Shown piece after piece: positions 15,713-25,432 of a stretch of DNA of 48,186 nucleotides. A program made the position numbers and the translations under genes. The notes beneath the pieces are model-generated. The model made no database searches and was not told the origin of the DNA. It saw only the letters and a list, made by a program, of their open reading frames with translations. Origin of the DNA: a virus; IMG/VR virus record IMGVR_UViG_3300037480_000036, positions 1 to 48,186 of that record. One strand, given 5' to 3'. Numbering within the stretch: position 1 is the stretch's first letter; every line of letters starts with the position of its first letter.

Positions 15713-18256
15713 ATGAGTGAACAAAGAATACAGACCGTCAAGATCGATTGGCAGACAGGTGACGCTAAGACTAAGGTTGTTGAGTTCACTCGTTCTATTA
15801 AGGGTACTGATAAAGCTGTTGAAGAACTCAACAAGACGTTAGGTGATAGCGCGACTGTTACCAATAAAACAACACTCTCTAAAAAAGAGATGACAGCACA
15901 GGCACGTAAAGAGTTCACTGCTGCCACTCGACTTGTTACCAAGTACAACAATCTTACTGACTCACTCAAGCAACAGTCGAAAATGTACAATATGACCGAT
16001 GATGCTGCTGAGATTTATGCTGCTCAAATGCGACTTGGTGCTAATGCCACTAAAGAGCAGAAGGATGAAGTTGCTCGACTTATTACAGTTATGCAAAAAC
16101 AACGTGCTGTCAGTGGTAAAGTGCAAGGATCGATGCGTGGGTTACGTGGTCAAGCACAGAACCTAGGTTGGCAAATGCAAGATGTCGCGGTACAGATGCA
16201 GGCAGGCACAGATGCAATGGTTATCTTCTCGCAACAGGGTTCGCAACTTGCTTCAGGTTTTGGACCAAGTGGTGCGCTTGTGGGTGCGTTAATCGCAGTA
16301 GGTGGTGCAATTGCTGGTGTGGTGTTGAAAACTGCTGAGATGAAAGAGATTCAGAAGTTAACCGCTGTTAGCACTAAAGAGTTGACTGCGCGACTATATG
16401 AGTTGGCCAAAGCAGGTAAAGAGCTTAACTACCATGAAGAAGAAGCAACTAAAGACTTACAGAAAAGAAAAATAAAAAACACAATCAAAGCATTAGAGGA
16501 TCAAAGAAAGCAAACTGCTGAGTTACGCAAGGAGTCTGAGCGACTTTCTGAAGTGTTGAGACAAAAAGAAAAGTTCGCATCTACACAGACTGAACTTGAT
16601 AGACAGATGGACATACAGAAGCAGAAAGACGCAACAGAGGCACTTGTTAGTTCTACTGCTAAACAGCTTACATTAGAGAAAGACCTAGCCAAAGCAAAGA
16701 GAAATCTGCAAAACATCATCGATGGCAAACCTTTCGAGAAAGACACAAAAGAGAAGAAAGAAAACATCGAGGTGATGGACGCTCATATACAGGCACATTA
16801 CAAATACCTAGAGGCGCTAAAGAAAGAAGATGACGCTGCTAAAGCAACAGTAGCTGGTTGGGAAAACAAAACATTCTTAATGGGTGAGAGTGCAAGAAGT
16901 CAGGCACTTGCCACTGCGATGATCAAGGCCACAACGAGTGCAGAGGTCGAACACCTACCAACACTACAACTGGCAATTAACAAGTATTACGACAAAAAAG
17001 ATGCAATAGACGCACTGAACAAGTCACAAAAAGAACAGTTGTCGTTTGAAAAACAGTTGCTTGCTCAGATGGTGGAAGAAGCTGATGAGGCCGAAAGAGT
17101 CAGAAAACTAGCGTCTGATGAACTAGCACAGTCACAAGCAATTATTGAATCTTGGAAAACTAAGATTAAATTGTTAGGTCTTAGTGCCAGAGAGCAAGCA
17201 CTTCTCAACGCTCAACTGTCTGTAACAACAAGCGCACAAGTTGCACATTTACCTGTGCAAGAGAAGTTGATCAACAAATATTATGACGAGAAAGACGCAC
17301 TTGAGGCAGTGGCACAAGCTGAGAAAGATCGCGTTAGATTGTCCAAAGAAGCGTACAAGCAAGCTGAAGCAGAAGTTGCTCGACGCGAAAAAGTCTTAGG
17401 TGGGGCAAGTAGAGAAATTGGTGCAGGTAAAACTGGTGATCCAGTGCTTGATGAAATGGTGAAGCACAACCGACTAATGGAAACACTGAACGAAGAACGT
17501 AAAAAAATAGGGTGGTCGAGATACGAAGAACACAAACGTATTAACGAGTTGACCGAAGCAGAACAATCGCGCCACAAGCAAGTAATGGGTGACTTAGCAC
17601 ACGCTGGTTTACAGGCCGAGTATCAAGCAGGTGCAGAGTTCTTGAGTGGCATGACTAACGTGATGGCACAACTCACAGCAATAGCACAGGATGGCAGTAA
17701 AGAGGCTGAGGCAATGTTCTATGCCACTCAAGCTGTTGCGCTAGCATCTACAATAGTGAACACCGAGATGGCAGCATCTAAAGCGATGGCGTTCAGTTCA
17801 ACAGGTACACTTGCTGAGATGATATCTTCAGCACTTGCTGTACGTTCACTAGGTTACGCATCTGCTGGTATCATAGCAGGTACAACATTCGCTGGTATGT
17901 TCGATAAAGGTGGTGTCATTCCCAACGGTCAAGCAGGTGTTGTTGCTGAACGATACGATGAAATGGTTGGCGGTACGATGGTGTACAACAACTCAGGTTC
18001 AGGTCTTAACGTGACAGGTAGTAAAGATACTGCGGCAATGGTTGGTGGTGGAGGTCTTAACGTCACGGTGGTTAATAACGCAACCGGCAGTGTTAAAACT
18101 GAAGTTCAGCAAATCGATGAAAACAATGTTAAGATATTAATAGCTGAACACTTCAGTAAAAACATTGATAAAAGCGTGTCTGGTGTTATTGGTAAAAAAG
18201 GTAGTAAAACAGATAAAGCGATGCGTCAGAACTTCAACACCACGAGGAAATACTAA
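15713..18256 (+). CDS. Tape measure protein
   Basis: Sets tail length and is ejected ahead of the DNA. The 847-residue, largely helical protein has long charged coiled-coil stretches, a hydrophobic segment GALVGALIAVGGAIAGVVL near residue 190 that could cross the inner membrane, and a C-terminal lambda gpH-like part (ATQAVALASTIVNTEMAASK, then GMFDKGGVIPNGQ). Two related units of about 55 residues occur near 380 and 480 (KTFLMGESARSQAL and KIKLLGLSAREQAL, each ending KYYD-KDA). At about 0.15 nm per residue it predicts a tail near 125 nm. ATG 15713 is chosen over a GTG at 15701. Confidence 0.93.
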   Translation: MSEQRIQTVKIDWQTGDAKTKVVEFTRSIKGTDKAVEELNKTLGDSATVTNKTTLSKKEMTAQARKEFTAATRLVTKYNNLTDSLKQQSKMYNMTDDAAEIYAAQMRLGANATKEQKDEVARLITVMQKQRAVSGKVQGSMRGLRGQAQNLGWQMQDVAVQMQAGTDAMVIFSQQGSQLASGFGPSGALVGALIAVGGAIAGVVLKTAEMKEIQKLTAVSTKELTARLYELAKAGKELNYHEEEATKDLQKRKIKNTIKALEDQRKQTAELRKESERLSEVLRQKEKFASTQTELDRQMDIQKQKDATEALVSSTAKQLTLEKDLAKAKRNLQNIIDGKPFEKDTKEKKENIEVMDAHIQAHYKYLEALKKEDDAAKATVAGWENKTFLMGESARSQALATAMIKATTSAEVEHLPTLQLAINKYYDKKDAIDALNKSQKEQLSFEKQLLAQMVEEADEAERVRKLASDELAQSQAIIESWKTKIKLLGLSAREQALLNAQLSVTTSAQVAHLPVQEKLINKYYDEKDALEAVAQAEKDRVRLSKEAYKQAEAEVARREKVLGGASREIGAGKTGDPVLDEMVKHNRLMETLNEERKKIGWSRYEEHKRINELTEAEQSRHKQVMGDLAHAGLQAEYQAGAEFLSGMTNVMAQLTAIAQDGSKEAEAMFYATQAVALASTIVNTEMAASKAMAFSSTGTLAEMISSALAVRSLGYASAGIIAGTTFAGMFDKGGVIPNGQAGVVAERYDEMVGGTMVYNNSGSGLNVTGSKDTAAMVGGGGLNVTVVNNATGSVKTEVQQIDENNVKILIAEHFSKNIDKSVSGVIGKKGSKTDKAMRQNFNTTRKY

Positions 18257-18753
18257 TGGCCACTAAAGGTGATATCTCAGGATTAGATGTATTCATGTAC
18301 GGTGGTGTGCCACTGGTTCCACTGGTGGACTCTTTCACACGTGTACGCAAGGTGGGAACAATCACCAGTGATACACAAGGTGGTCTGAGCAGACAGCGTA
18401 AAAAGTTCTATAATCAACCATACTTGGCAGATGTAACATATCGATTAGAGAACGTCTACATGCAGGACTTTATGAAGGTGTTCTTTGAGCGCAACGAGGG
18501 TAAAAAGTTCGTGGCGTATCTGAGTGCTGACCGACCCATTACTGAACCATACGTTGTACAGGTTGTGGGTGAGTGGAGTGATCCATTCTCAAGTGCTGTT
18601 GATGGTGATGTGACGTTCACACTTGAGATACAGAGTGTGCGAGATCAAGACCTTGATGATTACTTGTTCCTCATGTACCAGCAGTACGGTGATGACTTCA
18701 CTGAGTATTGGGATGGTCTGAAGTACATCGTTAAAGCAATGCCAGAGGAATAA
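18256..18753 (+). CDS. Minor tail / distal tail protein
   Basis: A 165-residue protein directly after the tape measure, coupled by TAATG overlap. Beta-rich; features include TRVRKVGTITSDTQGGLSRQRKKFYNQPYLADVTYRLE and a C-terminal acidic helix. Position matches the distal-tail or lambda gpM slot between tape measure and tip proteins. The family cannot be named with confidence from sequence alone. Confidence 0.6.
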   Translation: MATKGDISGLDVFMYGGVPLVPLVDSFTRVRKVGTITSDTQGGLSRQRKKFYNQPYLADVTYRLENVYMQDFMKVFFERNEGKKFVAYLSADRPITEPYVVQVVGEWSDPFSSAVDGDVTFTLEIQSVRDQDLDDYLFLMYQQYGDDFTEYWDGLKYIVKAMPEE

Positions 18754-18756
18754 CAC

Positions 18757-19272
18757 ATGGCAATTACAGACAGCGAATTACGTGAAATATATGCAAGCGC
18801 ACCTGTTGTGAAAGACACGTTTGAGGTGATAACTCTTACTGCTAGTTGGTTTAGTAAAGACTATCACCTGCAACATGTTTTCACTGAGGGTATTGATGTG
18901 ACACTTGAAACTGCTGAAGTTGTTACTGCTGAATATGCACCTATGGAAATCGGTCAAGCAAGCAGTAACGCTGACATGGTACATGAGCGCAACATCATCG
19001 TTCAGCAGGTTAATGACGTTATAGCAAGTGAGATAGCGTTACGTGATCCTGAATCCACTGAATTGCCTGTTGTCGAGTCACGAGGTTACGTGATGTATCG
19101 GGATGGCACAGTGTCACAACTAAAAACACCTGTTACACGTACTGATGTGGTCAAGACAACACGTAATGAAATAGGTGTAAGTATCACATCAAGTACGAAA
19201 CCTGTTAACGCACAAGCCACTGGTGAGTCTGTTACCACAACACGTGTACCAATGACTAAAGCGTTCCTGTGA
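18757..19272 (+). CDS. Minor tail protein, DUF1833-like
   Basis: A 171-residue protein with the N-terminal pattern of DUF1833 tail proteins: LREIYASAPVVKDTFEVITL, then beta strands. It lies in the place of lambda gpL, just before the NlpC/P60-type gene. It ends in a GTGA overlap with that gene. Role in tail tip assembly is inferred from position. Confidence 0.6.
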   Translation: MAITDSELREIYASAPVVKDTFEVITLTASWFSKDYHLQHVFTEGIDVTLETAEVVTAEYAPMEIGQASSNADMVHERNIIVQQVNDVIASEIALRDPESTELPVVESRGYVMYRDGTVSQLKTPVTRTDVVKTTRNEIGVSITSSTKPVNAQATGESVTTTRVPMTKAFL

Positions 19273-19658
19273 TTGGCAAGCATTACGTCAAGCATGGTTA
19301 TAACTGTGCCAATTTCGTAGCAGAGTGGTACGCAACACACTTGAATGTTAATATACCTGTAACAAACGAATTCGATAGATCCTTCATGGTGTGGATGCGT
19401 AAGAACTTTACCGACATTTCCACACCTGAAGATCACTGTCTAGTGTTGATGACAAACCCTGCTGGTGGAAGTCACATAGGTATCTATTATGATTATGGTG
19501 TGTACCATAACTTTAAACCTTATGTTGGCTTAGGCTCAGTTTGTAAATGGACACTTGGATCTATAAACACCTACTACCCTAAAGTGAGTTTTCATAAATG
19601 GTTACAATCAGATATTACGCAGACGCAACAGGTAAAAAATTTGAATCTCAATGGGTAG
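19269..19658 (+). CDS. NlpC/P60-like tail peptidase (gpK-like)
   Basis: A 129-residue protein with the NlpC/P60 signature YNCANFVAEWY near residue 11 (likely nucleophile Cys13) and a GSHIGIYYDYGVYH segment near residue 70 for the catalytic His. Such tail peptidases cut peptidoglycan stems to help DNA entry. It begins with GTG overlapping the previous stop. It is shorter than lambda gpK (about 200 residues) and lacks its N-terminal Mov34/JAB domain. The 3' end overlaps the tip gene by 61 nt. Confidence 0.78.
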   Translation: MIGKHYVKHGYNCANFVAEWYATHLNVNIPVTNEFDRSFMVWMRKNFTDISTPEDHCLVLMTNPAGGSHIGIYYDYGVYHNFKPYVGLGSVCKWTLGSINTYYPKVSFHKWLQSDITQTQQVKNLNLNG

Positions 19659-22333
19659 ATAACATTGGTGATTTCCTCAAGTCAAAAGACTTCACACGTG
19701 ATGAGCTGTTGGACTTGCGTTTCTTCAAAACCGATATTCTAGGTGAAGAAATAGACACTGTTGGAGGTGAGTTCTTATCAATCAGCGATGGCGAAGTTGA
19801 GATATTCCACGCATCCAACATTCCACAAGGTCCTGGGTTTTTAGCGTACATACCTTACATATTCGCAGCACTATCATTCACTGCATCACTTGTGATGATG
19901 AACCAGATAGACGTACCTAATGTCGGTAATCGTAAACAAGGTAGTGCCACTAACTCGTTAGGTGCTTCTGAGAACGATCCTGCTGTTAATCAACGTATCG
20001 ATGATATCTTTGGTACTGTTAAGAAACACACACCCCCATTATGGCAAGCGCCGTATAGAATTGGCGTAAACAACCAAGAAACTGAGGTACTGTTGCTTGC
20101 TGTGGGTCGTGGTAAGTACGACATCAACACAGACAACATCTTCGATGGCTATACACCATACAAAAGCATACCTAACGCACAAGCTAACATATATGAACCT
20201 AACACGTGGCCAGGTAACGGTTCACCTGAGCAAGACATAGGTGGTCTTATCGATGAGCCAATTGGCATTTATCGAGAGTCCAATGACCTGAACGCATCAG
20301 AACTGTTACCACCTAATGATTTAACGCTAGGTGAAGATACAGAGTGGAGTGTTAACGAGAGTGCAGGTAGTGCCGTATTGACACTAACCAATGCTGATGT
20401 GTTGAATGTTGACTTGCAGGAATACTTCACAGTTGGCCAGGATTTGTTGTTAATCGACTGTTGGACTTCGTATGTGTCGTTCACGCACACTTTATACCGT
20501 GAACTACCTGACCACGCACAGAAAGACTTCGATGAGATAACACCTATTGATTGTTCAGGTCAATACGAGGTGACTGCCGTTACAGCAGACACAGTGACAG
20601 TCACAGGTACAGATTGGAACAATGCAGCTGGCCCGTTAATCAAAGACTACTATTCGTGTAATATCATGTTCACGTTAGATAGTGAGATTGCAGATTATCA
20701 GTGGTATGAAACGTATGTAGATCCTGTTTATTCAAACCCTGTTACAGATGTTGTAATGCTTAACTACAACCCTGATATTGGTCAAGTGTTCGATAACATC
20801 ATTGGACCAGTTACAATTTTTGAAGGGTCTGAACGTGTGATACTTAACTTAACCAGCGCTGCAGGTTTCTACAAAATAGATGGAACAACCGACAAGTCAA
20901 TAACTGCCAATGTGCAATTCGTTGTAGAGGAACTGGACGTTAACGGTGACCCAACAGGTGAGGGTCTTTCTATACCTGTTACTTACAGCTCTAATCCTGA
21001 TAATCCACGTTCAAGTGTGTATCAGACTGAATACGTTGACATACCTTATGATCGTTCACGTATTTATGGTAGACGAACCACAGACCGTGACAAAAAAGAT
21101 GGCATATCTAACGTGGATAAAATTGAGTGGACAGCACTATACTCGTTTGAGTCTAACCCTGTTGATATGCAGTTGGGTGACGTAACACTTATGCACTGTG
21201 TTGTACCTAGTAATAGTCAATCGCGTTTAATCAAGTCACGTAAAACGAATTTAGACCTTACACGTAAGATCACGCAGTATTTCAGTGGAGGTACGTTTGG
21301 GCCTGTTGAAAGTTATGCAACTGATGACTTCGCGCAAATACTTATACACACTGCACTTGACCCTAAGAATGGCAGATTAAACTTGTCACAGATCAATGCT
21401 GACAACCTGCTTGCCTTGAGTTCACAAATAACAAGTTACTTCGGTAGTGCTGAGATGACCCGTTTCGGTTATGACTTCGATACAACCGATATGTCCTATG
21501 AAGATATGTTCATGTTGATCTGTGATGTGGTGCACTGCTTACCATACGTGCAGAACGGTGTGTACGATGCTTTCTTTGAACGTGCTCAGTCAACATCAAC
21601 TATGCAGATCACAATGCGTAATAAAATATCTGATACTGAAGTTCGAGAGGACATATTCTATAAAGAGTACGACGGTGTTGAGCTAAGTTACCGTAGTGAA
21701 GATACTGGTGTCAGTGAGGTTATATATGTACCAAGTGATAGAAGTGCTACTAACCCTGAACGTATTGAGTTTGCAGGTTGTGTGACTGAGTTACAAGCAA
21801 CACGTAAAGCGAACAGAATACGTAATAAACAAATTTATGGTGTTTCCAGTGTTGAGTTTGAAGTCGATGAATTTGGCAGATTAATAGTACCAGGACAACG
21901 TATCGACTCACCAGATGCAACACGGTTCGTAAGACATAAAGGCAACACTGAGGGTTACAACATTTATGAAGGCGAGGTGATGGAGGTTGTGGGACTTAAC
22001 GTCGAACTATCTGAGCCAGTGACTTTCGTAGATGGTGAAGATCATTACGTTCAGTTCACCAACTTGGAGGGTGAAGCAAGTGAGTTAATACAGTGTGTTG
22101 AAGGCGATGATGAGTTCAGTATCGTACTTCTTACTACGCCATCTGAGTCAATTTACGATGGTTATGAACGTGATAAGACTAAGTACACTTTCTGTTCTGA
22201 ACAGGCTCGTGAGTCCATCGCATTGATACCACAGACGATTGAGTTTAGAATAGATGACGGACAAGAAATAAACACCATATCGAGCATCAATTACGACTCT
22301 CGATACTACAAAGACGACTTGGAGACAATCTAA
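19598..22333 (+). CDS. Tail tip / central host-specificity protein, gpJ-like with gpI-like N terminus
   Basis: A 911-residue protein. Residues 1-110 resemble lambda gpI-type proteins: a beta-grasp-like start, then a hydrophobic pair of segments YIPYIFAALSFTASLVMM. Residues about 110-150 (NSLGASENDPAVNQRIDDIFGTVK) match the start of J-type tip proteins, and beta-rich domains follow to the end (RKANRIRNKQIYGVSSVEFE, WTALYSFES). Fusion of I and J functions is common in such phages. It closes the tail tube and contacts the receptor. It ends in a TAATG overlap with the fibre gene. Confidence 0.85.
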   Translation: MVTIRYYADATGKKFESQWVDNIGDFLKSKDFTRDELLDLRFFKTDILGEEIDTVGGEFLSISDGEVEIFHASNIPQGPGFLAYIPYIFAALSFTASLVMMNQIDVPNVGNRKQGSATNSLGASENDPAVNQRIDDIFGTVKKHTPPLWQAPYRIGVNNQETEVLLLAVGRGKYDINTDNIFDGYTPYKSIPNAQANIYEPNTWPGNGSPEQDIGGLIDEPIGIYRESNDLNASELLPPNDLTLGEDTEWSVNESAGSAVLTLTNADVLNVDLQEYFTVGQDLLLIDCWTSYVSFTHTLYRELPDHAQKDFDEITPIDCSGQYEVTAVTADTVTVTGTDWNNAAGPLIKDYYSCNIMFTLDSEIADYQWYETYVDPVYSNPVTDVVMLNYNPDIGQVFDNIIGPVTIFEGSERVILNLTSAAGFYKIDGTTDKSITANVQFVVEELDVNGDPTGEGLSIPVTYSSNPDNPRSSVYQTEYVDIPYDRSRIYGRRTTDRDKKDGISNVDKIEWTALYSFESNPVDMQLGDVTLMHCVVPSNSQSRLIKSRKTNLDLTRKITQYFSGGTFGPVESYATDDFAQILIHTALDPKNGRLNLSQINADNLLALSSQITSYFGSAEMTRFGYDFDTTDMSYEDMFMLICDVVHCLPYVQNGVYDAFFERAQSTSTMQITMRNKISDTEVREDIFYKEYDGVELSYRSEDTGVSEVIYVPSDRSATNPERIEFAGCVTELQATRKANRIRNKQIYGVSSVEFEVDEFGRLIVPGQRIDSPDATRFVRHKGNTEGYNIYEGEVMEVVGLNVELSEPVTFVDGEDHYVQFTNLEGEASELIQCVEGDDEFSIVLLTTPSESIYDGYERDKTKYTFCSEQARESIALIPQTIEFRIDDGQEINTISSINYDSRYYKDDLETI

Positions 22334-24699
22334 TGGCAATACCAACGATAGATCAGGTAGAAGAATCTGGTAAGAACATGGACACCATCACTGAATTTGT
22401 GAAGTCAGACAATGACACACTTGTTGACCAGTACGGCGACACACGTAATACATTGAAATCAGTTGAAACAGCAATCCGTAACGCAGGTGGTGTGCCATTA
22501 GGTGATGGCCAATGGGGTATTGGTAAAACGTACACAGCTTACGACCAAGTGTTGTACTTCAACAGCGTACCTTACAAGCCGTTAAACGTGCCATACACGA
22601 CACAAGGTGCAGACCCTACACAATCGCCGGACTTGGAGAATGTCCAACCCTACAGTGACATTAGTAGCGGAAACATTGACCTGTATCTTGACCCGTTGAA
22701 AGCAGATGTTTCGAGTAATACTGAGTCAATAGAGGATAACACAGGTGATATTTCACTGTTGTCAGGAACGGTGTCAGTGTTAGAACAAGGTCAAGAGGAC
22801 AATACAAATTCAATATCTTTACTGCAACAAGGTCAGAGTGATAACACAAGCCGCATCACCAGTAATGAAACTGCAATAGACGCTTTACAGCAAGGACAAG
22901 GCGCTGGTGTTTATGGTTACGAAACAAAAGCGCTACTTGATGCGGATCTGACACCAGATGACCAGTCCATTGCTTACGTGACAAACGACACTACTGCTGT
23001 AAACAATGGTACATACCGTAAAGATGGTGCGAGTGGATCGGGTTCATGGGTTCAGTCAAGCGACGATTTAGCCAGTTCTGCATACCAAAAGGCATCAGAA
23101 AACGAGACACTTCTCGATGACGCAGGTATAACCGCAACTGGCGGCACTAACGATGATGGGCATTACCCGTACTCTGTTACTGACGAAAGCGGCCAAATGG
23201 CGCTAGGGGTTAAGGCAGACGGAACCACGACAATAGGCGGTGGCGATGTAGAAACAACAGAAAGTCATGGCTACGTATTTAGCTTGACGGATGAAAACAA
23301 GCAAGTTGCATTAGGTGTGACAGACATCGGTTCAACGACAATAGGTAAGGCAGAGTTCACGGAAAAGATATCATCAAACCGTGACGGCGACAAATACGCT
23401 TTTAGCTTGTCTGATGATAACGGCCAAGTTGCGCTGGGTGTTTTCGATGACGGCACAGTTGTCGTGGGAGGATCTAAACTGTCAACAGATAGAAACCTAA
23501 GAAATCAGCAATATAAAGACCAAGTAAACGCACTTATTAGACGAGGTAAAGGGTTGCGCTTTTGTGTTGTCGGCGATAGTGTGTCCACAGTTGGTGTTAG
23601 AGCACAAGAAGAATCAGATCAAAAAGATCCGTGGTCAATCGGCGTAAACATGGCGGTTTATGGATTGATGCAATCGTCACTGAGGTTCCAGCAGTTTACA
23701 CAAGAGAGACCACAATCTAACAGCTCAATTGTTAGCCATGCTGTTTTAGATAATCAAGCACCCGTAACAACGCTAACACATGAGCTTTACCAAAGCGATA
23801 TAGTTGACCCAAATAACCTACTGTCCGTTTACTTCCTTGGTGCGACAAGAGAGGATGCTGCACAGGTCGAGGTCAGGGTTTATACGGGCGAGACGCTCGT
23901 GCTATTCGATACATACCAGCTTGATACTTATATACCTTCTGAACTAACAGAGGATATAGGCTCGCCAACCCCAACCGACATTGGCTATCAAATCAACGGG
24001 AAATCTTTCGCTCTACCTATAACCTACGAAAAGATTACAGTGGAGATAGATACGCCCGTTGCTTTATCACGAGAGGGTCAACCAGTATCAACCACAGCCA
24101 ACGCAAGAATACTAGGTACATCATTGGGCGAGCCGTTAGTGTTTAAAAATTACGCTGTTTCAGGTGCTGCATTACGTGGGCGAGACACCAATGGAACAAC
24201 AACAGACGGAATGTTTGATAGGGCAATGGCGTTTAACCCTGATGTTTTATATCTTGCTTTGGGTCAAAACGACTCTAATACATCGCCATTCCCTGATGCG
24301 GACACACCAGAGGGGCAGGCTGATTTTAAATCCAAACTGATAAGTAGATGTAAGAGCTTTATCTCACAAAACCCAAGAATTGTAATTGTCTTGGTGTCGC
24401 CTTGTGCGTGGGATGGTGCTGTTAACTCTGCCAACACACCTTACGCCAACATAATAAAGTCTGTTGCGTATGATTTAGGGTTGCTATACTTAGATATGCA
24501 GACGCTGTTTAACCTGAACTCACTAGAGGGTGCAGACCAAATAGGGAGAAATTACGCGCCTTATTTGTCAGGGGGGTATGATGTGTTTGATATTTCAAAC
24601 GACGGCATACACCCAACAGGGGTAGGGCAAGCGCTTATCTCTGAAAGCCTTAGCATACTGCTAGGCACTAAAAAGTTTTCACCAATAAACGAACTATAA
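22333..24699 (+). CDS. Tail fibre with SGNH/GDSL hydrolase domain
   Basis: A 788-residue probable receptor-binding fibre. Residues 1-115 are an attachment region. Residues about 120-195 are a heptad-like coiled-coil with QQGQ repeats. Three related units of about 40 residues follow near 275-385 (YPYSVTDESGQMALGV, YVFSLTDENKQVALGV, YAFSLSDDNGQVALGV). The rest is an SGNH hydrolase: nucleophile block VVGDSVS near 413, LALGQNDSN near 642 and catalytic DGIHPT near 757. It likely de-esterifies (for example deacetylates) host surface polysaccharide. The hydrolase part looks richer in rare codons than the tip gene. Confidence 0.88.
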   Translation: MAIPTIDQVEESGKNMDTITEFVKSDNDTLVDQYGDTRNTLKSVETAIRNAGGVPLGDGQWGIGKTYTAYDQVLYFNSVPYKPLNVPYTTQGADPTQSPDLENVQPYSDISSGNIDLYLDPLKADVSSNTESIEDNTGDISLLSGTVSVLEQGQEDNTNSISLLQQGQSDNTSRITSNETAIDALQQGQGAGVYGYETKALLDADLTPDDQSIAYVTNDTTAVNNGTYRKDGASGSGSWVQSSDDLASSAYQKASENETLLDDAGITATGGTNDDGHYPYSVTDESGQMALGVKADGTTTIGGGDVETTESHGYVFSLTDENKQVALGVTDIGSTTIGKAEFTEKISSNRDGDKYAFSLSDDNGQVALGVFDDGTVVVGGSKLSTDRNLRNQQYKDQVNALIRRGKGLRFCVVGDSVSTVGVRAQEESDQKDPWSIGVNMAVYGLMQSSLRFQQFTQERPQSNSSIVSHAVLDNQAPVTTLTHELYQSDIVDPNNLLSVYFLGATREDAAQVEVRVYTGETLVLFDTYQLDTYIPSELTEDIGSPTPTDIGYQINGKSFALPITYEKITVEIDTPVALSREGQPVSTTANARILGTSLGEPLVFKNYAVSGAALRGRDTNGTTTDGMFDRAMAFNPDVLYLALGQNDSNTSPFPDADTPEGQADFKSKLISRCKSFISQNPRIVIVLVSPCAWDGAVNSANTPYANIIKSVAYDLGLLYLDMQTLFNLNSLEGADQIGRNYAPYLSGGYDVFDISNDGIHPTGVGQALISESLSILLGTKKFSPINEL

Positions 24700-24712
24700 C
24701 GGAGCAACTAAA

Positions 24713-25432
24713 ATGCCTATAAACATCAAATTGAAAGGGGTTGAGTTCAATAACCCAAACTTACCAGTGATCATACCGACAACAGCAGACGGTTTTGTTG
24801 TTCGAGGCTTGTTCGGTGCTTACGACTTTAAAAACGGAAACGTTGCTAGTATGTATGGTATCGGGCCAGTGATAACTAAAACGGGTACATCGTCGCAGCC
24901 TTATGGTATCGAACTTAACGGTGCCGGTGACATGCTGGAATTAGCAGACAAGCCATTAGGTACTTGCACCTACATAGTGTTTTCACGAAATAGAAATGAA
25001 GGTGTTATATCAACAGACACAATCCTATCTGACTCATTTTCATTAGGTCAAGGGATGAGACTGCACTACCCTAATAATTCAGAAGTGAGCGCGTGGCAGT
25101 ATAATACAGTCGATAACAATCCAAAACCATCAATCGGCCTTACTGTTGATACTGATTGGGACGTGTTTGCTGTACGTGTGAACTATGAGACGCGTGAATT
25201 GAGCGTGTCAATGCTGAATGACAACAAGGTTCACACAACAACAGCAACAAATGCCTTTGTGCAAAGCAACGACCCGTTGAGGATCGGTGCTTCTAATGGT
25301 AATGGTAATGATCTGTTTGGTTCGGTAAGTATGTTTTTGATGTACGACACATACTTAACTGACGCTGAACTATCTGCAAACTATGCAGCAATCAAAGCAA
25401 ATCAGCCGTCAGAGATACCACCACTACCTTAA
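24713..25432 (+). CDS. Concanavalin/laminin-G-like lectin, accessory tail protein
   Basis: A 239-residue protein with the beta-sandwich pattern of LamG/ConA-like lectins: LFGAYDFKNG near residue 34, GIELNGAGDMLEL, DTDWDVFAVRVNYETRELSVSM and the closing SVSMFLMYDTYLTDAELSANYAAIK. This closing segment is typical of phage LamG proteins next to tail fibres. It probably binds surface sugars. GGAG precedes the ATG. The end overlaps the converging polymerase gene by 9 nt, so the late block ends here. Confidence 0.78.
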   Translation: MPINIKLKGVEFNNPNLPVIIPTTADGFVVRGLFGAYDFKNGNVASMYGIGPVITKTGTSSQPYGIELNGAGDMLELADKPLGTCTYIVFSRNRNEGVISTDTILSDSFSLGQGMRLHYPNNSEVSAWQYNTVDNNPKPSIGLTVDTDWDVFAVRVNYETRELSVSMLNDNKVHTTTATNAFVQSNDPLRIGASNGNGNDLFGSVSMFLMYDTYLTDAELSANYAAIKANQPSEIPPLP

